A DNA stretch of 5,496 nt from a bacterium (GTDB taxonomy: Bacteria > Zhuqueibacterota > Zhuqueibacteria > Thermofontimicrobiales > Thermofontimicrobiaceae), in NCBI GenBank assembly GCA_011046315.1, contig DSAU01000036.1, positions 1-5,496 of the forward strand, given 5' to 3'. The notes under the pieces were generated by a model. It was given only the letters and a program-made list of their open reading frames with translations, was not told the origin of the DNA and did not search any database. A program made the translations under genes and the position numbers. This document shows, piece by piece, positions 1-5,496 of this stretch (positions are counted from its first letter, which is position 1; each line of letters begins with the position of its first letter).

Positions 1-346
1 CTGAAATTTTTCCGGCTTGCAGATCGATGGTTTTATATTTGACGCTGGCATTGCCAATCAAATGTATTTTATTGGCTTCCGGTTCTACCTGAATATCTGT
101 CGCGCTGTAAATCAACGTGGTATCCAGACCTGAGTCGGATTTTTTTACGATTGCGGAATCGGCTGATTGGTCAACTACTGCAACCCGGTTCGTATCCTCA
201 AGGGATCCTGAAATTATTGTCGAATCGGGGAATTGTATCCGGTTGATACCGGCTGAGGCAAACAGATCTGCAGTAGTTGCTATTTTCAAAACTGCGACAG
301 TCAGCGAAACAATTAGCCATGTTATAAAATTAAATTCGTTTTTCAT
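1..346 (-). CDS. lptD: N-terminal part of an exported OstA-domain protein, probably LPS-assembly protein LptD (3' end outside window)
   Basis: The 115 visible codons start at an ATG that is preceded directly by three in-frame stops (TGA TGA TAA CGC ATG), so the start cannot lie further upstream. Residues 1-32 look like a Sec signal peptide: Lys2, a hydrophobic run at about 7-20, and an AxA-type cleavage site at Ala30-Ser-Ala32. Residues 33-75 are a polar Asp/Ser-rich linker. From about residue 76 the pattern IYSATDIQVEP...KIHLIGNASVKY...IDLQAGKI matches the beta-strand repeat of the OstA/LptA/LptC/LptD N-terminal domain, which binds lipopolysaccharide in the periplasm. A long signal-linker-OstA layout is typical of LptD proteins in Bacteroidetes-like phyla, where the domain precedes a large outer-membrane beta-barrel; that part is off the window. 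LptA or another OstA-domain protein remains possible. No clear Shine-Dalgarno sequence is visible. The gene lies 94 bases downstream of rarA on the same strand. Confidence 0.7.
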   Translation of the reverse strand, partial: MKNEFNFITWLIVSLTVAVLKIATTADLFASAGINRIQFPDSTIISGSLEDTNRVAVVDQSADSAIVKKSDSGLDTTLIYSATDIQVEPEANKIHLIGNASVKYKTIDLQAGKIS

Positions 347-440
347 GCGTTATCATCAAGAATCAGTCAATCAGAATGCTATTTTTGTGCTTGAACAAAC
401 AACATTACCCGGTGATCGGTTACATGATTTCCGACCAGAT

Positions 441-1763
441 CTATTTTTTTCGTTTTCGCCAGAGCCGTTCCAGCCTTTCCTTAATGGTCTTTTCGTAGCC
501 CTGATCAGTGGGATTGTAATAAATTTTTTGAGTCATATTTTCAGGTAAATAACTTTCCTCGATAAAATGATCTGGGTAATCGTGGGGGTAGTGGTAATTT
601 TCGCCGTATCCCTGATCTTTCATCAATCGTGTTGGGGCGTTTCGAAGCTTTAACGGGACCGGTTCCGGGGCGAGTTCGCGCACATCTTTCATGGCGGCAT
701 CAATCGCCAGATACGCCGCATTGCTTTTGGGCGCCGACGCCAGATATGTCGCTGCCTGAGCTAACACAATTTGGGCTTCAGGCATGCCGATGTAATGAAT
801 CGCTGTAAAAGCGCTGGTAGCCACCGCCAGCGCCTGCGGATGGGCATTGCCAACATCCTCTGAAGCCAGGATGATCATCCGCCGGGCGATAAATTTGGGG
901 TCTTCTCCCCCATCCAGCATTCGCGCCATCCAAAAAACCGCCGCATCGGGATCGCTGCCGCGGATACTCTTGATAAATGCGGAGATAACGTCATAATGAT
1001 AATCCCCCTTTTTATCATAAATTAACATCCGCTTTTGCATCACCTGTTCGAGGAGGTTCTTGGAAATAATACGAATATTGTCAATTAGCGGCGCTAATTG
1101 TGAAGCCAACTCAACCGCATTCAGCGCAATTCGCGCGTCTCCCGTTGCATGATGCAGCAATATCTGCAAAGCATCAGATTCTAAGCGAAGGTTCATCTCT
1201 TTTAAAACAAGATCTTTTTCAATGGCACGCTTGACAATCGCCTCAACTTCTCGATCACTGAACGGCTGAAGCGTGTAGACACGCGTCCGGGATAGCAACG
1301 GTGAGATGACTTCAAATGATGGATTTTCTGTGGTTGCGCCGATCAACAGAATTGTTCCATCCTCGATGCTATGCAACAAAGCGTCCTGCTGTGCTTTATT
1401 GAATCGATGTATTTCATCAATAAAAAGGATGGTACGCTTGCCGAGTCGACGGTTGAACCCCCCTTTTTCAATAATTTTTCGAACATCCTTCACCCCGGCC
1501 GTCACTGCGCTGATGGAATAAAAATCAGATCGGGTTTCTCCGGCAATAATCCGGGCAAGGGTGGTTTTGCCGACGCCCGGTGGTCCCCAAAAGATCATTG
1601 AGACCAGCTTATCCTGCTCGATTGCCTGCCGCAGCACTTTGCCCGGCGCAATCAAATCGTGTTGTCCGACAAACTCATCCAGGGTTTGCGGACGCATCCG
1701 TTCCGCCAACGGCGCAAGTAATGCTGAATCCTTTTTTTTATTGTTCTGATCAAACAAATCCAT
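441..1763 (-). CDS. rarA: Replication-associated recombination protein A (RarA/MgsA), AAA+ ATPase
   Basis: This 440-residue protein has the full length and layout of the RarA/MgsA/WRNIP1 family, cytoplasmic AAA+ ATPases that act at stalled or gapped replication forks. The N-terminal lead-in ends in LAERMRPQTLDEFVGQ (about 19-34). Walker A is GPPGVGKTT (60-68), with Lys66 and Thr67. Walker B is ILFIDE (112-117), followed by the family-typical IHRFNKAQQDALL. Sensor 1 is ATTENPSF (143-150), the arginine-finger region is LLSRTRVY (156-163), and sensor 2 is TGDARIALN (207-215). The C-terminal MgsA half (about 255-440) carries IKSIRGSDPDAA, MLDGGEDPKFIARR and ASEDVGNAHPQAL, which support tetramerisation and DNA binding in relatives. 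The protein ends in a basic tail (WRKRKK). All key ATPase residues are present, so it should be active. The start is the ATG with a partial Shine-Dalgarno GAGAAG nine bases upstream. The gene sits 51 bases after the TPR lipoprotein gene and may share its transcript. Confidence 0.97.
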   Translation of the reverse strand: MDLFDQNNKKKDSALLAPLAERMRPQTLDEFVGQHDLIAPGKVLRQAIEQDKLVSMIFWGPPGVGKTTLARIIAGETRSDFYSISAVTAGVKDVRKIIEKGGFNRRLGKRTILFIDEIHRFNKAQQDALLHSIEDGTILLIGATTENPSFEVISPLLSRTRVYTLQPFSDREVEAIVKRAIEKDLVLKEMNLRLESDALQILLHHATGDARIALNAVELASQLAPLIDNIRIISKNLLEQVMQKRMLIYDKKGDYHYDVISAFIKSIRGSDPDAAVFWMARMLDGGEDPKFIARRMIILASEDVGNAHPQALAVATSAFTAIHYIGMPEAQIVLAQAATYLASAPKSNAAYLAIDAAMKDVRELAPEPVPLKLRNAPTRLMKDQGYGENYHYPHDYPDHFIEESYLPENMTQKIYYNPTDQGYEKTIKERLERLWRKRKK

Positions 1764-1814
1764 TTTTAAAAACTTCTCGCTTAATCTTAGCTAATTGGCA
1801 GCGACGGGTGTATA

Positions 1815-2756
1815 TTATTTCCCCCAAAACTGTTTCATTTTGTCGCGGCGCCCGGTCAACACGCGAATTTTTTTCCGGCAGCTATTGGCAAGCGGCCCCG
1901 CTGGTTCTTTTTCCAACGCCAGTTGATATTCGCTGATGGCGTTATCAAATTCGTTGCCATCTTTTTTTTCATAGGCTTGCGCCATAAAAAAATGGGGCTC
2001 TGCTGAATCGAAACGAATCATCATGGCTTTGCCAAAATGTTCAATCGCATCCCACAAGTTTGATTTGCCTCCTTTGCGATAGAGTGTTTTGCCTGTCGCG
2101 ATATGATAAAAATAGTTGGCATCAGAATGATCTTGTTTTAACATTGTCGCTCGTTCCAACTCTCGCGCTGCTGAAACATAGCTCTTTCTCAGATAAAATT
2201 GTTTGCCCCGCTCAAAATGCTCATTTGCCAGTTGAGTTAAACTATCAATTTGAGCCAGTCTCGCAGCCACCTCCTGTTCATCAAAGCCCGCGCTGGCAGC
2301 TTTTTTAAAATAATAGTCAGCTTTATCCAGCCAATGGTTCTGCTGATAGGCAACCGCCAGTTGAAAATTAGCGCGGTAATTGGTGGAATCCAATTCAAGC
2401 GTAATCCTGTATTCAGTCAATGCTTGGTGATAATTTTTTTCGGCCAGAGCGTCATCACCGAGCTGTAAATGGATTGCCGCCAATTCATCTTTCGCTTGGT
2501 TGGTAATTTTGGAGACGGGTGTGATATGATAGGCGCGACTCAAATTTCTGACGGCTAAGTCGTATTGTCCCAACGCGCGATGGGATTTTCCCAAAATCAA
2601 ATACGCCTCTGCATTGAGCGAATCAGCCTCAATAGCGCGCCGACATTCGTTGATCGCCGCCTGATAATTTCCCTGATCAAAAAGTTGATGCGCCTGTTTC
2701 ATCGTCGCACATCCAACCAGTAACAGTAGCATAAAAAATAGCTGTAAATATTTCAT
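1815..2756 (-). CDS. TPR-repeat lipoprotein
   Basis: A 313-residue secreted lipoprotein of unknown specific function. The N-terminus is a type II signal peptide: Lys2, a Leu/Phe-rich core (4-13) and lipobox LVGC with Cys16 as the predicted lipidated residue. Ala at +2 (no Asp) suggests the outer membrane if E. coli-type sorting applies. The rest is helical tetratricopeptide repeats. Recognisable units lie near 18-46, 47-80, 87-125, 126-156, 174-207, 211-250 and 251-285, with the usual W/L-G-Y-A-P pattern (for example AYLILGKSHRALGQYDLAV). The C-terminus is basic (CRKKIRVL...RRDKMKQF). TPR lipoproteins commonly serve as scaffolds for envelope complexes (BamD-like or type IV pilus PilF-like), but nothing here picks one. 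Its ATG shares a base with the stop codon of the upstream phosphatase gene, so the two are almost certainly translated from one message. Confidence 0.9.
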   Translation of the reverse strand: MKYLQLFFMLLLLVGCATMKQAHQLFDQGNYQAAINECRRAIEADSLNAEAYLILGKSHRALGQYDLAVRNLSRAYHITPVSKITNQAKDELAAIHLQLGDDALAEKNYHQALTEYRITLELDSTNYRANFQLAVAYQQNHWLDKADYYFKKAASAGFDEQEVAARLAQIDSLTQLANEHFERGKQFYLRKSYVSAARELERATMLKQDHSDANYFYHIATGKTLYRKGGKSNLWDAIEHFGKAMMIRFDSAEPHFFMAQAYEKKDGNEFDNAISEYQLALEKEPAGPLANSCRKKIRVLTGRRDKMKQFWGK

Positions 2757-2765
2757 TATTTCCCC
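2754..2765 (-). promoter_or_regulatory. Translational-coupling junction (TAATG with GGGGA)
   Basis: On the minus strand the sequence reads GGGGAAATAATG. The TAA that ends the phosphatase gene shares its last A with the ATG of the TPR lipoprotein gene. A purine-rich GGGGA lies four bases before that ATG, inside the phosphatase coding end, and can act as a weak Shine-Dalgarno site. This layout favours ribosome termination-reinitiation and a roughly fixed ratio of the two proteins. Confidence 0.75.
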
Positions 2766-3418
2766 ATTCGATTCAGGTTCTCTTCGATCTGTTGTAGTTT
2801 TTGAACCACCTCAGCAAAAGTAATAAATTCATTAAACGGAATGTTCCGTTCTACGCAATAATTTTTTAAATCATTTTTTGCAAACAGGACGTCGGCTTCG
2901 GGAACAGCGCAGCGATCAGAATAGCCATCACCAATATATACCAGAATATCTCCATCGTTTCGATGCGCTCTCAGATGGAAACCTTTGCAGTTACCACAGA
3001 TTAAACACCCCTTTTCAAAATATGGAAATTCCGGTCTGATCTTGTCATGGTCCATAAAAACAAGCTCATTAGCGTAAACCTGCAGCTCACCAAAACCGTG
3101 ATTATTCAGAATCCGTTGAATGTAATAATCAAGTCCGTCGCTCAACACAATCACCGGATGTCCCTGTCGCCGACAATAAGCGATGAATTCCGCGAAATAT
3201 GGATCAATCTGCTGCTGATCACAAAATGCTTCCAACTGCTGCTTTGTCAGCGAAGACGATTCACATCCCCGTCGAAATACCTCTTTTGAACTGATCTTGC
3301 CATCGATCCATTCCTGAACCACGCCACTCCAGTTGGTGTCGGCAAATCTATCGAACAGGGCGTCACCGACATCGGTCGTCGAAATCGTACCATCAAAATC
3401 TGTAAATATTTTAAACAT
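2756..3418 (-). CDS. HAD-superfamily (subclass IB) phosphatase, MtnX/PHOSPHO-like
   Basis: A 220-residue cytoplasmic hydrolase with all four HAD motifs. Motif I is FTDFDGT (5-11), with nucleophile Asp7 and acid/base Asp9. Motif II is VLSDG (91-95), with Ser93. Motif III is Lys145, and motif IV is IGDGYSD (162-168), with Mg-binding Asp164 and Asp168. The helical cap between motifs I and II (about 15-85) marks subclass IB, the group of phosphoserine phosphatase, MtnX (methionine salvage) and PHOSPHO1. The Cys cluster just before the motif III lysine (GCLICGNCK; Cys138, 141, 144) recalls the Cys-rich stretch there in MtnX/PHOSPHO relatives. The substrate cannot be read from the sequence, and no methionine-salvage gene is nearby, so I do not assign mtnX. 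The start ATG has a weak AAGAG eight bases upstream. The gene follows glnA after 104 bases and overlaps the TPR lipoprotein gene by one base. Confidence 0.9.
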   Translation of the reverse strand: MFKIFTDFDGTISTTDVGDALFDRFADTNWSGVVQEWIDGKISSKEVFRRGCESSSLTKQQLEAFCDQQQIDPYFAEFIAYCRRQGHPVIVLSDGLDYYIQRILNNHGFGELQVYANELVFMDHDKIRPEFPYFEKGCLICGNCKGFHLRAHRNDGDILVYIGDGYSDRCAVPEADVLFAKNDLKNYCVERNIPFNEFITFAEVVQKLQQIEENLNRMGK

Positions 3419-3478
3419 CGCTTAAACTCTTTTCCAGTTGTTTTCCATTAAAACATCCATTGTTATCTGGTAGCAAGA

Positions 3479-3484
3479 ATTATA
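3479..3484 (-). promoter_or_regulatory. Candidate -10 box (TATAAT) for the phosphatase-lipoprotein-rarA group
   Basis: The 104-base gap between glnA and the phosphatase gene holds a perfect TATAAT on the minus strand, which would put a transcription start about 55 bases before the phosphatase ATG. No good -35 hexamer stands 16-18 bases upstream (CGGTAA at 17), so this is a weak call on position and a single motif. Short inverted repeats flank the box on both sides (see findings). No convincing stem plus T-run terminator follows glnA, so read-through from glnA is also possible. Confidence 0.3.
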
Positions 3485-3522
3485 ACCAGCTTGCCAACGA
3501 ATTACCGCCCTTTGGGATATAA

Positions 3523-4956
3523 TTATGAATCATAATACAGACTCATTTCATACGGGTGGGGTCGATTACGAACCTCATTGTATTCGTTGACAATTTTATA
3601 ATCGATCCAGTTATGAATCAATTCTTGAGAAAAAATTTCACCCCGCAGCAGAAACTGGTGATCTTGTTTTAAGGCGGTCATGGCTTCAAACAGCGAAGTC
3701 GGTAATGACTGAATTTCGTTCAATTTCGATTCAGGCAGATTGAAAATATTGACATCAAACGGTCCAAATCCCTCATTTTGGGGATCTATTTGATTTTCCA
3801 CACCATCAATTCCTGCCATGAGTAAAGCAGCCAGCGCCATATAAATGTTGCAGGTCGCGTCAGAGGGGCGGAATTCAAAGCGCTTTTCTTCGGGAGCGGT
3901 AGCATATTTGGGAATCCGAATCGCGGCGCTGCGATTGGCAAGACCAAAGATAGATTTAATCGGCGCCTCGAAACCAGGCACCAACCGCTTGTAAGAGTTT
4001 GTGCTGGGATTGGTAAACGCTAACAGGGCTGGCCCATGCTTCAGAATACCGCCAATAAAATAGAGAGCGGTTTGGCTCAGCCCGGCGTAGCCCTTCTCAT
4101 CGAAAAACACCGGTTTGTTATTTTTAAACAATTTTATGTGAATGTGCATTCCACTGCCCGCTTCATTGTACAGCGGCTTGGGCATAAAGGTCACTGTTTT
4201 GTTAAATTTGTTCGCCACCATCCTGATGATGTACTTGATCAGCATGGTTACATCTCCAGCATTTAGCAGCGGATGATGATGGATCTCAATTTCTGACTGG
4301 CCGGGGCCGCCCACTTCGTGATGATGATATCTGACAGGGATGCCGCTTTGTTCGATATCTTTGACCATCTGTGCTCTTAAATTGTACAAATGATCCAGCG
4401 GCGGAATGGCATGGTATCCGCCCTGTCGCGGAATTTTATTGCCCAGATTTTGTTCATCGTTGGCGCCAGTGTTCCAATCGGCTTCATAGGAGTCAATTTT
4501 ATGCGAGGCAAGGTTGATGTCATATTCATAATTAATGTGGTCGAAAATGTAAAATTCAAACTCCGGACTCCAGTAGCTTTCATCTGCAATTCCGGTCTGC
4601 TTTAAATATTGCTGCGCTCGAAAAGCGATATTTCTGGGATCATTTTTAAATAGCTCCACCGTATCCGCCTCATGCGCTGAGCAGATGAAGCTCACTGTTT
4701 TTTGCTCCCAAAACGGATCGATCCAAATCGTGGAAGCGTCCGGAATCAGCACCATATCACCGGCTTCGAGATTTTTAAAACCGGGAACACTGGAGCCATC
4801 AAACGCCACACCTTTTGAAAAAAGCGTCTCGTCAAACTGGCTGACCGGCAGGGTTATGTGGTGCCAGCGTCCGAATAAATTACAAAATTTTACATCGACC
4901 ATCTCCACCGCCTGCTCTTCAACGAATTTTATCGCCTGCTTAATTTTTTCATCCAT
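3523..4956 (-). CDS. glnA: Type I glutamine synthetase (GlnA)
   Basis: This enzyme joins ammonia to glutamate using ATP, the entry step of nitrogen assimilation, as a cytoplasmic dodecamer. From the ATG at 4956 it has 477 residues, normal for type I. The Gly/Asp loop FDGSS (52-56) and beta-grasp N-terminus come first. Metal and substrate residues follow: Glu132 and Glu134 in SPEFEFY, Glu214 in HHHEV, Glu222 in GQSE, His271 in GSGMH, Arg324 in YKRLVPG, Glu330 in FEAP, Arg342 and Arg347 in NRSAAIRIP, and Glu361 and Arg363 in RFEFR. The extra segment before GGYH (about 150-178) resembles the insertion of the GSI-beta, adenylylated type. Yet the adenylylation loop reads NIFNLPE, with Phe405 where E. 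coli has Tyr397 (NLYDLPPE). A GTG at 4980 gives a longer frame, but it would translate through the ribosome-binding site, so I chose the inner ATG. It lies 86 bases after mazG. Confidence 0.97.
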   Translation of the reverse strand: MDEKIKQAIKFVEEQAVEMVDVKFCNLFGRWHHITLPVSQFDETLFSKGVAFDGSSVPGFKNLEAGDMVLIPDASTIWIDPFWEQKTVSFICSAHEADTVELFKNDPRNIAFRAQQYLKQTGIADESYWSPEFEFYIFDHINYEYDINLASHKIDSYEADWNTGANDEQNLGNKIPRQGGYHAIPPLDHLYNLRAQMVKDIEQSGIPVRYHHHEVGGPGQSEIEIHHHPLLNAGDVTMLIKYIIRMVANKFNKTVTFMPKPLYNEAGSGMHIHIKLFKNNKPVFFDEKGYAGLSQTALYFIGGILKHGPALLAFTNPSTNSYKRLVPGFEAPIKSIFGLANRSAAIRIPKYATAPEEKRFEFRPSDATCNIYMALAALLMAGIDGVENQIDPQNEGFGPFDVNIFNLPESKLNEIQSLPTSLFEAMTALKQDHQFLLRGEIFSQELIHNWIDYKIVNEYNEVRNRPHPYEMSLYYDS

Positions 4957-4964
4957 CAAATTAT

Positions 4965-4970
4965 CTCCTT
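4965..4970 (-). promoter_or_regulatory. Strong ribosome binding site of glnA (AAGGAG)
   Basis: The minus strand reads AAGGAG followed by an eight-base spacer (ATAATTTG) and then the ATG at 4956. This is the only perfect Shine-Dalgarno sequence in the window. It settles the glnA start over the in-frame GTG at 4980, which lies upstream of the site. It also fits high expression of glutamine synthetase. Confidence 0.9.
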
Positions 4971-5042
4971 GAATTAGCACACTTGCTGACCTGAATTCAT
5001 TACAACCCTAAACCCCATTCGCTGTCTATACGAAATTAAATT

Positions 5043-5496
5043 TCAAGAATTATGCTTAATCTGATCCCATATCTCATCCATCTCGGCAAGGGTCATCTCA
5101 ACCATTTTTTTACGCGCCTTTCTGGCGCTCCGTTCTACTTCCCGAAAACGAACTGAAAATTTGTCAACAGCCTTTCGCAAACTATCTTCAGGATTAACAT
5201 GCAAAAAACGCGACAGGTTCACCATGGTAAACATCAGATCACCAAACTCCTCTTCGATTTCCTCATGGTCATTTTGTTCAACAGCATTTTTAAGTTCGCC
5301 GATCTCTTCGTCGAGCTTTTCCCAAACCGAGGATACCTGTTCCCAGTCAAATCCGATGGCGGCTGCTTTTGCCTGCACCCGATGCGCACGCAACAAAGCC
5401 GGCAGCATCCGCGGTACACCATCGATTGCGGAGCGGTCGCTCGATTCTTTGCGCTTCATCTTTTCCCAATTCACGATCTGTTCTTCAGCGGTGAGA
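5043..5496 (-). CDS. mazG: Nucleoside triphosphate pyrophosphohydrolase MazG, C-terminal part (5' end outside window)
   Basis: The frame stays open through the right edge, so the 150 visible codons are the C-terminal part of a longer gene. The in-frame GTG at 5474 is not the real start: the residues before it (TAEEQIV) continue the alignment to MazG. The stretch from NWEKMKRKE to DGVPRMLPALLRAHRVQ.KAAAIGFDW follows E. coli MazG (WEQIKTEER...[27 protein letters not shown]) closely. The metal-binding helices are intact: EEIGE (visible residues 63-67) and EEFGDLMF (82-89), i.e. an EExxE...ExxD set that holds Mg. VRFREVER and the ending MDEIWDQIK match the family end. MazG hydrolyses NTPs and dNTPs to NMPs and pyrophosphate, cleansing the nucleotide pool of damaged forms. 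The gene is followed by glnA 86 bases on; no terminator hairpin is visible between them, so co-transcription is possible. Confidence 0.93.
   Translation of the reverse strand, partial: LTAEEQIVNWEKMKRKESSDRSAIDGVPRMLPALLRAHRVQAKAAAIGFDWEQVSSVWEKLDEEIGELKNAVEQNDHEEIEEEFGDLMFTMVNLSRFLHVNPEDSLRKAVDKFSVRFREVERSARKARKKMVEMTLAEMDEIWDQIKHNS

Noticed and set aside
361..374. Direct repeat AATCAG-TC-AATCAG upstream of the LptD-like gene
   Set aside because: Only two six-base copies in A/T-rich sequence; not enough to claim an operator or a repeat array.
117..548. Plus-strand open frame of 143 codons across the rarA-lptD junction
   Set aside because: It is antisense to the LptD-like gene and the end of rarA, shows no family resemblance, and both genes beneath it have clear family matches.
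1306..1936. Several overlapping plus-strand frames of 62 to 118 codons
   Set aside because: They are shadows of the highly conserved rarA ATPase domain and the end of the TPR gene, with Pro/Ser/Cys-rich compositions unlike real proteins.
3501..3522. Possible terminator after glnA (CCCAAAGGG)
   Set aside because: The stem is three base pairs and no T-run follows on the minus strand, so it cannot be supported as an intrinsic terminator.
4377..4605. Frames of about 70 codons on both strands inside glnA
   Set aside because: They lie wholly within conserved glnA codons and have no ribosome binding site or recognisable domain.
5004..5016. Telomere-like CCCTAAACCCC in the mazG-glnA gap
   Set aside because: Fewer than two units, in an ordinary bacterial intergenic gap; chance likeness.
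5234..5422. Minus-strand 62-codon frame inside mazG
   Set aside because: Alternative frame of a region whose MazG frame is clearly the coding one.
1..5496. Defence island, toxin-antitoxin or mobile element (prompted by the presence of mazG)
   Set aside because: No mazE/mazF, transposase, integrase, nuclease or terminal repeats are visible; all genes are housekeeping-type and co-directional.

Overview
The window is a compact, one-directional stretch of bacterial chromosome. All six genes read on the minus strand, so transcription runs from high to low coordinates: mazG (cut by the right edge), glnA, a HAD-family phosphatase, a TPR lipoprotein, rarA, and the first part of an LptD/OstA-like outer-membrane biogenesis gene (cut by the left edge). 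Gaps are short (86, 104, 51 and 94 bases) and one gene pair overlaps by a single base. I see no RNA genes, insertion sequences, CRISPR repeats or phage genes, and no gene-free stretch above 300 bases.

The organism is most likely a Gram-negative (diderm) bacterium, because the window carries a lipobox-bearing lipoprotein and an N-terminally exported OstA-domain protein of the LPS-export kind. Moderate GC, the style of the LptD-like N-terminus, mostly weak Shine-Dalgarno sequences (glnA is the exception) and a type I glutamine synthetase without the adenylylation tyrosine would all fit the Calditrichota/KSB1/Ignavibacteria side of the FCB group. That placement is a guess from family resemblance, not a measured result.

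Right part (3523-5496): the C-terminal half of the nucleotide pyrophosphohydrolase MazG, then a complete type I glutamine synthetase whose true start is fixed by a perfect AAGGAG site. Middle (1815-3418): an MtnX/PHOSPHO-like HAD phosphatase joined by a TAATG stop/start overlap to an outer-membrane-type TPR lipoprotein; a TATAAT box lies upstream of this pair. Left (1-1763): the replication-fork AAA+ ATPase RarA, followed by the exported OstA-domain protein.

The genes do not form one obvious pathway: they cover nucleotide-pool cleaning, ammonia assimilation, an unknown phosphatase/lipoprotein pair, replication-fork maintenance and envelope assembly. This looks like a housekeeping neighbourhood rather than a defence island or other novel system. 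The points most worth checking are the Tyr-to-Phe change at the glutamine synthetase adenylylation site and the tightly coupled phosphatase-lipoprotein pair of unknown job.
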